From positions 1 through 46,228 of IMG/VR virus record IMGVR_UViG_3300042914_001987: 46,228 nt of DNA; one strand, 5' to 3'. The translations under genes were made by a program, and so were the position numbers. The DNA is from a virus. Shown here piece by piece: positions 1-6,976 of this stretch (within the stretch, counting starts at the first letter, position 1; the number at the start of each line of letters is the position of its first letter). Under the pieces are notes generated by a model that saw only the letters and a list, made by a program, of their open reading frames with translations, was not told the DNA's origin and did not search any database.

Positions 1-127
1 AGGCACGGCGACCTGCACCAGCGACGCCAGGTTGCATCCCTGGAGAACCATGAGCGCGCCGAAGGCGACGATCAGGACAAGGAGGATGAACAAGGCGTGC
101 GGGACTTCCTTGAGGTAGTTCTTGATG
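1..127. repeat. Terminal direct repeat, left copy (join of a circular contig)
   Basis: Bases 1-127 are identical to 46102-46228. The repeat lies inside a coding gene, not at a gene boundary, so it reads best as the overlap left when a circular or terminally redundant genome is assembled. A length of exactly 127 matches the largest k-mer commonly used by short-read assemblers, so the repeat itself need not exist in the virion. The unique genome length is 46,101 bp. Confidence 0.95.
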
Positions 128-138
128 TCTTCAAGCAT
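1..138 (-). CDS. 5' part of the lipobox membrane protein gene that crosses the join
   Basis: These are the first 46 codons of the gene completed at 45745-46228. The ATG at 138-136 overlaps the stop of the scaffold gene in the eight bases ATGCTTGA. The reading begins MLEDIKNYLK and enters a hydrophobic segment ending LMVLQGC. Choosing this ATG adds 15 codons to the TTG-initiated frame visible at the far end alone and gives a 164-aa product. The overlap with the upstream stop matches the coupling used elsewhere in this genome. Confidence 0.85.
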   Translation of the reverse strand, partial: MLEDIKNYLKEVPHALFILLVLIVAFGALMVLQGCNLASLVQVAVP

Positions 139-898
139 TCTTGCTGTATCCGGTGATGCGAACACGTTCCTGAACGTAGTTCTGGTATTCGGAATCGTAC
201 TTGTACCGAGGATCGCGCATGGCAGCGACCATCTCCTTGCTGCTGGCAAACGGCTTGACGCCAGCCGGGACACCGGACGACCCGACGACGCGGGACTTCG
301 GTTCGGTGTTGGTGGCATCACGACGGGCCTTGATGCCAAGAAGGACATTCTGCCAGCCGGGTTGCTTGAGGGCGCTGTTGACGGCCTCACGCTCGACGTC
401 GGGCAGGTTGTCGGTGGCCCACTGGATGACGCTCTTCAGCTCATCTGGACCACCGACAACACCCGCTGCCTCGGTCGCTAGCTGTCGCTGCTTCGCACGG
501 ATGCCGTCGACGTAGGTATCAAGGATCTGGTCGGGGATACCGAACTTCGACTTGATGGTCGCACGGGTCTCCTGCGAGACGTTGCCGGTGCTGCTGATCT
601 CGACTCCCCACTTGTTCCATTCATCCTCGCTGGGCTGAACGGGCTTGTCGGGAATCTTCAGGTCCGGCACAGAAACGTCCGCGTCGGGACGTCGGTCCTG
701 AGTTACTGGCTCAGGAGGGGTAGTCTGCTTGCCTGCCTGCTGAAGACGGGTGATCTCCGCACGCATGTCCTTCCACGACTTGATGAACTTCTCAGGATCA
801 CCGTTGTACTGCGGAGGGAGGTTGCTGGGATTGCTGCGTGCGAACGTCTCGACGTTCTTCAGCTCATTGTCCACTTCTGGGGTTTCGTTTTCGCTCAT
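131..898 (-). CDS. Capsid assembly scaffolding protein (T7 gp9-like)
   Basis: A 255-aa acidic, proline-rich, low-complexity protein directly after the portal gene and ahead of the capsid gene, the place of the T7 scaffold. The last 40 residues (SSKEMVAAMRDPRYKYD and onward) resemble the conserved C-terminus of T7-type scaffolds, which contacts the coat protein. A helical segment near residues 45-60 could self-associate. The role is to direct procapsid assembly and then leave before or during packaging. The start overlaps the portal stop as ATGA. The call rests on position, composition and the C-terminal motif. Confidence 0.85.
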   Translation of the reverse strand: MSENETPEVDNELKNVETFARSNPSNLPPQYNGDPEKFIKSWKDMRAEITRLQQAGKQTTPPEPVTQDRRPDADVSVPDLKIPDKPVQPSEDEWNKWGVEISSTGNVSQETRATIKSKFGIPDQILDTYVDGIRAKQRQLATEAAGVVGGPDELKSVIQWATDNLPDVEREAVNSALKQPGWQNVLLGIKARRDATNTEPKSRVVGSSGVPAGVKPFASSKEMVAAMRDPRYKYDSEYQNYVQERVRITGYSKNA

Positions 899-2448
899 TG
901 TGCGTTACCTTGGATTGCAGCCTCGGCTCCCATCTCTGCCATGGAGCCCATGCTGCTGATCATCTGCTCGGAGGCCATCGCGTTGATGGACTGCTGTGCA
1001 GCTTGCTGCTGCTCCTGCTGGAGCTGCTGCGGGGTCTTGACGAGGCCGACCGGCTCGAGGCCGAACGACGACGTCCACTTGATCGCCCATCCGTACCAGT
1101 CGATGAACGGCTGGACGGCCTGGGTCTGTCCGACGACAGCCGCCCACTGGGACAGCTGGCTGTTGGTTACTTCTCGGTTGAGTGCCTCGAGGCCCGTGCG
1201 GACCTTCAGGTTCAGGGGGCCTGAGCCTTGGATCAGCTTCAGGATCTCCTTGGGCACCAGCTTGTCGCGTCCCATGAGGACGAGGACACGCTTGACGATC
1301 GGGATCTGGATGTCACGGGCGAGGCCGCTGAAGATGCCGCCGAGGGTCTGGTCGAGTTCCTGGGCCACCTCGCGGATCTCGGTCGCAGTGACACGGTCTC
1401 CGGTGCGCTGGACGGACGACTGCAGGAGGAACGTGCGTCCCAGTTGCTGAGTCAGGTCAGCCCTGAGCGAAGCCATAGGACCGAGATCAATCTGCTTGAG
1501 CAGCTGGATCGGAAAGACGTCGACCTGACGGGCAGGAACGAAGTCTCCATTTTCGGTATCCTGGAGGTCAGATGCCTCGGTGATGCCAGTTGGGTCAACC
1601 CCGATGCGGAACTCCGAGTTGGCGACAGCTGCCTCGACGAGGGCCTTGGTGATGGTCTCGAGCGTGCGGATGTCTCCGATGTGCTCCTCGACCAGCGAGC
1701 GACCGTAGTCCTCGCCAGCGATGCGCGACCACACCTGGGGAACATAAGGACACACGTCGTAGGTACCACTGTCGACCATGACGCCGCAGTATTCCTTCTC
1801 GACTTCCCACTTCTTGGTGTCCTCGTCCCACTCGATCTCGGTGTAGAAGGGCTTGTGGTCCTCGGTGGGACCGGTGCCTTCGTACTCCTCCTCAAGGTCC
1901 ACGTTCTTAGGCCAGTCCTCCGGAACGGCGTCGGGATCGACCCATTCGCGGAGGATGATGCGCTTGACGCGGCCATCGGGATAGCGTTGGACGACGTACT
2001 GGTCGATGCGATGCACCCGGAACGAGTACTCGTCGACGATCTCGAACAGCGCGTCACCGCAGATGATCAGGTGCTGGAACAGGACGAACAGCTCCTGACG
2101 GAGGTTCGTCGAGCTCAGCTTGTCCATGATCTTGCGGTCAAGACGACTGAGCTGCGCCATTGTCTCGGTAGGGTCGACGCCCTGAGGGACGAAGGCCTGG
2201 TCGAGCTCGAAGTTGAAGAACGGAGCCTGGTTAAGCGGATAGATGGCGGAGACCATCCGAGATGCCAGCGCCATCACGCCACGGGCGGGAAGGCTGCTGA
2301 AGACATCGGGAAGCTCCATCGTCTCGGTGAAGCCGTCCTCTGGGTAGAGACCAGGCACGGTGAGACGGGCACAGTCCTGCGCCCTCTGCAGCTTGTTGCT
2401 GCGGCGGCTGTCGAGCCGCTCGAACTCTGTCTGAATCTCACCCTTCAT
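895..2448 (-). CDS. Portal protein / head-tail connector (T7 gp8-like)
   Basis: A 517-aa protein of the usual length for podovirus connectors. It forms the 12-fold ring at one capsid vertex through which DNA enters and leaves. The N-terminus (ERLDSRRSNKLQRAQDCARL, then PGLYPEDG, then LPARGVMALASRMVSAIYP) follows the T7-type connector pattern. The C-terminus is rich in Gln (residues about 475-500). It overlaps the gene before it and the scaffold after it by ATGA, so the three are probably translationally coupled. Confidence 0.93.
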   Translation of the reverse strand: MKGEIQTEFERLDSRRSNKLQRAQDCARLTVPGLYPEDGFTETMELPDVFSSLPARGVMALASRMVSAIYPLNQAPFFNFELDQAFVPQGVDPTETMAQLSRLDRKIMDKLSSTNLRQELFVLFQHLIICGDALFEIVDEYSFRVHRIDQYVVQRYPDGRVKRIILREWVDPDAVPEDWPKNVDLEEEYEGTGPTEDHKPFYTEIEWDEDTKKWEVEKEYCGVMVDSGTYDVCPYVPQVWSRIAGEDYGRSLVEEHIGDIRTLETITKALVEAAVANSEFRIGVDPTGITEASDLQDTENGDFVPARQVDVFPIQLLKQIDLGPMASLRADLTQQLGRTFLLQSSVQRTGDRVTATEIREVAQELDQTLGGIFSGLARDIQIPIVKRVLVLMGRDKLVPKEILKLIQGSGPLNLKVRTGLEALNREVTNSQLSQWAAVVGQTQAVQPFIDWYGWAIKWTSSFGLEPVGLVKTPQQLQQEQQQAAQQSINAMASEQMISSMGSMAEMGAEAAIQGNAQ

Positions 2449-2867
2449 TGAAGACCTCTGTACATGTCGATCCAGGACCTATCGGTCTTGGAGCCGTTTG
2501 TGTTGGCTGGAAGCGGATTGAACAGACCCTGTGACGGGTTGTTCACCGAAGGCGTAGAGCCTGGTGCGTTGATGCCGAGGTTCGGCGCGCTGAACCAGCT
2601 CAGGTCCTGATTGGAGTACCTGGTCGGGTCGAACGAGGGATCGAACTTGGCCGGTACGAAGAGACCTGAAGCATCCATGGGAGCCCAGTCTGCAACTTCG
2701 AACGAGCTACGCTCGCCCGAGAGGTTGGCTCGAGTAAGGCTTTCGTACGCTCCGACGCGCTCGACGAACTGTCGGCGCTCGCCCTCGAACTTGACTCTTT
2801 CTCGCTCAAGTTCAGACTCCGTCTTGATCTGGGCCTCACTTGGGCCCCGGGGAACGCTCGGACCCAT
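2445..2867 (-). CDS. Hypothetical virion-associated protein upstream of the portal gene
   Basis: A 140-aa protein I do not recognise. Residues 10-45 are a charged helix likely to form a coiled coil (ELERERVKFEGERRQF). The rest is rich in Pro, Asn, Ser and Gly and ends WIDMYRGLQ. It sits immediately before the portal, where T7 carries gp7.3, a small tail-assembly and host-range protein. No sequence similarity to gp7.3 is visible, so only the position suggests a virion role. It overlaps the preceding 64-aa gene by 32 bases and the portal by ATGA. Confidence 0.75.
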   Translation of the reverse strand: MGPSVPRGPSEAQIKTESELERERVKFEGERRQFVERVGAYESLTRANLSGERSSFEVADWAPMDASGLFVPAKFDPSFDPTRYSNQDLSWFSAPNLGINAPGSTPSVNNPSQGLFNPLPANTNGSKTDRSWIDMYRGLQ

Positions 2868-3030
2868 GCTTGGTCTGCCTTTCTAGAAGAGACTTGATTG
2901 TCGTCACGACGCTGTACTGACCTGATCGGAAGTCGATCTCCCGCAGGTCGACGCCACGCGTGTCGAGTACCGGAGGAAAGGAGGCCTCTAGCCAGAGGAC
3001 CAGTTCCGGTGTGATGTTTGGTTTGTTCAT
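2836..3030 (-). CDS. Small hypothetical protein (64 aa)
   Basis: Begins directly after the stop of the 141-aa gene with no spacing. The sequence (NITPELVLWLEASFPPVLDT, then REIDF and an amphipathic helix KSLLERQTKHG) looks like a small folded protein without membrane segments. The tight packing supports coding. No function can be assigned. Confidence 0.65.
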   Translation of the reverse strand: MNKPNITPELVLWLEASFPPVLDTRGVDLREIDFRSGQYSVVTTIKSLLERQTKHGSERSPGPK

Positions 3031-3456
3031 TTAGAGTTCCTGTAGGAGTCGGTGAAGCTCGACCGGACTGTCGCACCTGAGGGGCAACCCCATGGCGCAC
3101 AGGATGGTCGACACAACGCCGACGCAGGTGGTTCTTTTTGGATGGTATCCAGCGAGGAGCATCAGCTCCGAGACGAACATCCAGGAAGGTGAGCTGACCA
3201 CATGGCCCTCCCCCAGAAGCGACACCAGCTTTGGGTCGTGGGGAGGAGGGTCTATGGTGAAGGATTCTCTGACGTACTTCTGGATGACACGTTCGGCAAG
3301 ATCTGCAGGTCGCCAGGAGGACGTCTCCCCTCGGGGGACGGTCAGGTAATGGTCCCCGTAGCGGATGCCGACGTGGACGGCAGGGAAGCCCCTAAGGGTA
3401 CCCGATAGAACGCTAAGGGTATCCCCTAGGTTCATGAAGTCTACCCTTACTAGCAT
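3031..3456 (-). CDS. Possible permuted NlpC/P60 (papain-like) cysteine hydrolase
   Basis: A 141-aa protein with a His in a beta-strand context (PAVHVGIRYGDHYLTV, about residues 24-40) followed later by a Cys at the start of a helix (KRTTCVGVVSTILCAMG, about 107-123). That His-before-Cys order is typical of circularly permuted NlpC/P60 and LRAT-like papain folds, used by some phages to cut peptidoglycan peptides. The assignment is inference from two motifs. If right, this is a candidate lysis or entry peptidase. The start has a good Shine-Dalgarno (AAAGGAG) and lies downstream of a strong hairpin at 3502-3529. Confidence 0.6.
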   Translation of the reverse strand: MLVRVDFMNLGDTLSVLSGTLRGFPAVHVGIRYGDHYLTVPRGETSSWRPADLAERVIQKYVRESFTIDPPPHDPKLVSLLGEGHVVSSPSWMFVSELMLLAGYHPKRTTCVGVVSTILCAMGLPLRCDSPVELHRLLQEL

Positions 3457-3478
3457 ACCTCTACTCTCCTTTACTCTA
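3445..3478 (-). repeat. 34-nt element with an inverted relative at 18267-18298
   Basis: On the minus strand this reads TAGAGTAAAGGAGAGTAGAG, then GTATGCTAGTAAGG. The plus strand at 18267-18298 reads the same with three substitutions and a two-base gap. The copy here contains the ribosome binding site and start codon of the 141-aa gene. The other copy points the opposite way and precedes no gene. Confidence 0.55.
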
Positions 3479-3501
3479 TCCTCTAGGAGGTAAGAGAATA
3501 A

Positions 3502-3529
3502 GGGCGTATAGGGTAGCCCCTATACGCCC
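3502..3529 (-). terminator. Perfect 12-bp hairpin, probable terminator
   Basis: GGGCGTATAGGG and CCCTATACGCCC pair perfectly around a four-base loop. In the direction of transcription it is followed by TTATTCTCTT. It separates the fibre genes (ending 3571) from the 141-aa gene, so it can divide the replication/fibre transcript from the morphogenesis transcript. The stem itself contains CTATA/TATAG steps, so a promoter overlap is possible. Confidence 0.7.
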
Positions 3530-3570
3530 CTATTGACGTTCTATAGGTCCCACCATAAAGGAGGGGGTAA

Positions 3571-4296
3571 TTACGTCCCTCTCAGGAACACACTTGGCGG
3601 AGCAGCGGTAGACCAATTACCGAAACTAGCCCACAGTGACGTTGAAAGCGTTGGAAATGAACCGCTGGATGAGTACGTGGCAGTGTAGGAAATGCTAATG
3701 TACCTATTATACGAATTAGGTACAATATGCAGAATAGGCAGCGAGCCACTAGAAACGGTAGTCATGTTACTAGCTGCGCCTCCCGCCCATATTGCTAGCC
3801 AGTATTGCGTGTTTGCATTAATGCTGTAAGATACAGTTTGTGTCTTTGCACCAAATGTACCAGAAGACACCTCAGCTGTCTCCACCAATGCAGATGTACT
3901 TGGGCGACCACTTGAGTCAGATCCGTATATTCCAGCTCGAACTAAACCACCAGGGCTGTTAGCGGACACGGTCCACGCCATCTGGTTTATTGAGAAGGAA
4001 TAAGGAAAATTAACAGGATACATCCTAAGTGTATTAGCACTGATGCTTGCTGTGCCGCTAGCGTTATTTACCAACACGCCATTTGTGTAAAAGCCTGTAA
4101 GTGGCTTAAACCATGGAGTGGTCGGTGTTGCAGAGCCACCGCCACCGGCGCCGATCTCCACTACCGTGCCATTGTCCTTCTTTGTGAACACCTTGCCATC
4201 GGCCGTATTCACAGCAAGCTCGCCTGCTGAAAGAGAAACACTAGATGGAACTGCGCCAGTTGTGCTGGATCGCTTGTGTTTGATCGTGTTAGCCAT
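3571..4296 (-). CDS. Fibre-like / receptor-binding protein with beta-sandwich C-terminus
   Basis: A 241-aa protein. The N-terminus (MANTIKHKRSSTTGAVPSS, then LSAGELAVNTADGKVF) is the short module found at the start of many phage fibre and baseplate-associated proteins, and it matches the start of the next gene (MANTVRIKRRA). The rest is a Ser/Thr/Gly/Tyr-rich beta sequence resembling secreted carbohydrate-binding domains. The gene is visibly AT-richer than its neighbours, as expected for an exchangeable receptor-binding tip. It is last of three fibre-like genes and is followed by the 3502-3529 hairpin. The receptor is unknown. Confidence 0.75.
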   Translation of the reverse strand: MANTIKHKRSSTTGAVPSSVSLSAGELAVNTADGKVFTKKDNGTVVEIGAGGGGSATPTTPWFKPLTGFYTNGVLVNNASGTASISANTLRMYPVNFPYSFSINQMAWTVSANSPGGLVRAGIYGSDSSGRPSTSALVETAEVSSGTFGAKTQTVSYSINANTQYWLAIWAGGAASNMTTVSSGSLPILHIVPNSYNRYISISYTATYSSSGSFPTLSTSLWASFGNWSTAAPPSVFLRGT

Positions 4297-4304
4297 TATT
4301 TATC

Positions 4305-5183
4305 TCAGAACGATCCGCCGTCAACGGTCACATTATCGAGGTTCGTGCTCGAAAGAACCAGGGTTCCTCCGATGTAGAAGGACTTGCCGGATGCAAGGTT
4401 GAGGTGCTCGCTGCTGGTCCAGGCGTCGGTTGAGTCAACCCAGTTGAACGTCTTGTCGGTTGCGCCCTTAAGCGTGATGCCGCCGCCATCAGCGGTTGTA
4501 TCGCTCGGGGTGGTCACGTCTCCAAGAACGATGTTCTTGTCTTCGACGACGAGGTTCGTCGAGTTGATGTTCGTCGTCGTGCCGTTGATCGTCAGGTCGC
4601 CAGTGACAGTCAGGTTTCCGCTGACCGTACCACCAGAGGTAGGCACATACGAAAGAGACGGAATGTCGGCAGCAACAAGAGAACGGAACGTAGGCGCGCC
4701 GTTGCTGCCGTTCGGCGCCGCAAACACCTGGTTGGCGGTCTGCGATGCGAGGGACAGCGCAAGCGTACCGCTAGTGGTTACAGGTGAACCAGTGACGGAA
4801 AGAAACGTAGGAGCGGTAAGAGCAACGCTGCTGACCGTACCACCGCCAGCAGACGAAACCGCGTTGGTCACGAATGCAGTCGTGGCCACCTTGGTAGTGT
4901 TGTCTCCAGCAGTAGCCGTTGAGGCTGTAGCGCTGGAGCCAAGGGCAACGGTACCGCTGAAGGTCTTGTTGCCGGTGATGGTCTGGGTACCGCTGAGGGT
5001 ACAGAATGCACCATTTCCACCAATGGCCTCCACCGTGGTGGCGGAACCACCGGCACCGCCGGTTCCCTTGCCGTAGTAGAGAACGTTGTCCACTTCGTTG
5101 AACGCAAGTTCAGCGTTGGACAGGGACGAGGGAGCACCGGGAGAACCTGATGCACGACGCTTGATACGAACTGTATTAGCCAT
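4305..5183 (-). CDS. Fibre-like protein with repeat shaft
   Basis: About 292 aa from the ATG at 5183 (MANTVRIKRR), which has a TAAGGA ribosome site. An earlier in-frame ATG at 5207 would overlap the previous gene and is less likely. The N-terminal module is shared with the following gene. The middle is a Thr/Ser/Gly/Val-rich beta-repeat shaft (GTQTITGNKTFSGTV, later GGTVSGNLTVTGDLTINGTT), typical of trimeric fibres. The C-terminus ends VDGGSF, like the VDGGNF end of the preceding gene, perhaps a junction peptide. It probably assembles with its two neighbours. Confidence 0.8.
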   Translation of the reverse strand: MANTVRIKRRASGSPGAPSSLSNAELAFNEVDNVLYYGKGTGGAGGSATTVEAIGGNGAFCTLSGTQTITGNKTFSGTVALGSSATASTATAGDNTTKVATTAFVTNAVSSAGGGTVSSVALTAPTFLSVTGSPVTTSGTLALSLASQTANQVFAAPNGSNGAPTFRSLVAADIPSLSYVPTSGGTVSGNLTVTGDLTINGTTTNINSTNLVVEDKNIVLGDVTTPSDTTADGGGITLKGATDKTFNWVDSTDAWTSSEHLNLASGKSFYIGGTLVLSSTNLDNVTVDGGSF

Positions 5184-5190
5184 GTTTTCC

Positions 5191-5712
5191 TTAGAAATTA
5201 CCGCCATCGACCAGATCGGTCTGCGGTCTGTTAGTCCACTTGCTTGTTGAAGTTGAGAACTGAATTACATCGTTATCGCTAACAGATGTCAGCTGAACAT
5301 CTGTTATGGCTGAAATCGGATGCGTGTGGGACAACGGAGTTCTGGCATCTGACAGCCTGGAATCATCCGCACGGACGGCTTTGGTTGAGCTACTGACGCC
5401 GCTTGCTGCAAAGTCAACGGCAATCGTTCTGTTTGTAGATAGGTCGCCTCCTCCTGTAAGACCAAGTCCGCTGTTGATCTGGGTAGACGTATCTACTTTT
5501 GTTGCATCCGAGGGAACAGCAATGTTTAGCTGTGGCTTGCTACCGGCGGTTCCCCAGACAAATGCACCTGAAAGCTTAATCTCTTCTGCGGCACCGTTAC
5601 TGCCTGGACTTCGTCCAATGAGCGAAGCCGCTTCCACGGTGCCAATGCCGGAAGCGCTTCGTTTTGCAATCATTTCGATTTCTTTTTGTTCGATTCTGTC
5701 GAACCTGCTCAT
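5191..5712 (-). CDS. Fibre-like protein with phage tail-fibre repeat
   Basis: About 173 aa from the ATG at 5712 (MSRFDRIEQKEIEMIAKRSA), which overlaps the stop of the dNMP kinase gene as ATGA. Residues about 85-150 contain the motif GLGLTGGGDLSTNRTIAVDF and RLSDARTPLSHTHPISAI, common in phage tail-fibre and collar proteins. The His pair (SHTHP) resembles metal-binding His motifs of fibre shafts. The end (VDGGNF) matches the end of the next gene. This is the first of three small fibre-type genes placed between nucleotide metabolism and head genes. Confidence 0.8.
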   Translation of the reverse strand: MSRFDRIEQKEIEMIAKRSASGIGTVEAASLIGRSPGSNGAAEEIKLSGAFVWGTAGSKPQLNIAVPSDATKVDTSTQINSGLGLTGGGDLSTNRTIAVDFAASGVSSSTKAVRADDSRLSDARTPLSHTHPISAITDVQLTSVSDNDVIQFSTSTSKWTNRPQTDLVDGGNF

Positions 5713-6341
5713 GTCATGATCTCCATATCCAACCACGCCGGAGCGAGGTGGTCTACCAGTTGCTTGAGAGTGTCCTCGCTGTAGTTGTTGTTGACGTAGT
5801 AGTCGAAGATGTCAGGGTAGTGCCCGTATGAGTACAGCATTGCGAGTCGTTCTGACTCATGCTTGCGCCACTCTGCGTCCATGTCCTTGATACGGGCCAT
5901 GCCGTCAATGAATACGGTGGTTCCTCCCATTCCCTCGATCATCTCGAGTTCGTTCATGTATCGAACGTCATCGAAGATGGCAACGGTTTCTTTCCAATGG
6001 GAGGTCCACTCAAACCGATCCTTGTGCATGTAGTCAGCCTGCTCGATTGCCGCAAGCTTTAGAAGATTGGCTATTGCGCGTTCTACCCAATAGTCAGGAC
6101 CGGTTACACCTGGCTTGTAGTTCGGATCTCTTCGGCTTTCTCCCCAGCGCTGCAGTACTGCCCTGTACTTCTTTGGGTCCTTGTCCTTGGACAGCCCAAG
6201 ACGCTCAGCGGCGTCCTTCATTGGCTTGGCAAAGGACATCCTAACTGGGTTAAGGTCGTGCTCCTTGCACCAGTCAAACAGATAGTTGGCTGCGGTCGTC
6301 TTACCGCCTCGGGCAAGCCCGGCAAATGCAACGATGATCAA
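5709..6341 (-). CDS. Deoxynucleoside monophosphate kinase (T4 gp1-like)
   Basis: A 210-aa P-loop kinase. The N-terminus MIIVAFAGLARGGKTTAAN carries a Walker A motif (GLARGGKT), and acidic and Trp-rich helices follow as in phage dNMP kinases. The family phosphorylates dNMPs to dNDPs for phage DNA synthesis. The gene follows thyX with an ATGA overlap, which fits: ThyX makes dTMP and this enzyme would pass it on to dTDP. The exact substrate range cannot be read from sequence. Confidence 0.85.
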   Translation of the reverse strand: MIIVAFAGLARGGKTTAANYLFDWCKEHDLNPVRMSFAKPMKDAAERLGLSKDKDPKKYRAVLQRWGESRRDPNYKPGVTGPDYWVERAIANLLKLAAIEQADYMHKDRFEWTSHWKETVAIFDDVRYMNELEMIEGMGGTTVFIDGMARIKDMDAEWRKHESERLAMLYSYGHYPDIFDYYVNNNYSEDTLKQLVDHLAPAWLDMEIMT

Positions 6342-6976
6342 GTCAGGTCTCCGGTAAGTGCGTTCCAGGAAAGCGGGAAGTGCTTGGAGCAGATGCTTCC
6401 GACAAGGTGTGCGTACACCTGAACCTCAGCCTGTGCATGGGAGTCGACGCGAAGGCGGTACATGCGCGACCATGCGTACAGGCTACCTGTCCAGATCCAC
6501 TCCGTCAGCATCGACTGCGGAAGGATCATACGGGCCTGCTCGGGACACACGCCCTTCTCGATCATGTCCTGATAGACCAGGAGGGCTGCATCGTGCAGGT
6601 CCTGGTAGCTGGACATGAACAAGTCGCTGTGGACGTTTGCCGTGTGGCTGGAGCCCTGCTTGACGTTGTCGGCCTTGTCGCGGAAGAACGAAGGATAGTA
6701 GAACTCTGGATCCGAGTTGACGTAGCGCCGGGACACCTCGTTCCAGGCGAAGCCGACCTGGTGTTTGGCCAGCTGACGGGCGACGAAGATAGGCGCCTTG
6801 AACCGCATCTGCACCGACACGTGCGAGAATGGCGACCAGTGGTTGTGACGGGCCAGGTAGTTGATCAGGCGTTCGTTCTGAGACGGCGTAAACAAGTCTG
6901 CCGTCTTGTCCATCGACACCCGGGCTGCATCGCAGATGGTGTCGTCCGATCCCATGTGAGTGATGTACTCTACCAT
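6338..6976 (-). CDS. thyX: Flavin-dependent thymidylate synthase ThyX
   Basis: A 212-aa protein that methylates dUMP to dTMP using methylenetetrahydrofolate, FAD and NADPH. It contains the ThyX signature region (RQLAKHQVGF, then WNEVSRRYV), the preceding helix NHWSPFSHVSVQMRF and a C-terminal ILPQSMLTEW segment. In the canonical RHR-x7-S motif the first Arg-His-Arg reads Lys-His-Gln here, a variant. I chose the ATG at 6976 because it forms TGATG with the polymerase stop. The 18 codons upstream lie inside the polymerase gene and are not ThyX-like. Confidence 0.93.
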   Translation of the reverse strand: MVEYITHMGSDDTICDAARVSMDKTADLFTPSQNERLINYLARHNHWSPFSHVSVQMRFKAPIFVARQLAKHQVGFAWNEVSRRYVNSDPEFYYPSFFRDKADNVKQGSSHTANVHSDLFMSSYQDLHDAALLVYQDMIEKGVCPEQARMILPQSMLTEWIWTGSLYAWSRMYRLRVDSHAQAEVQVYAHLVGSICSKHFPLSWNALTGDLT

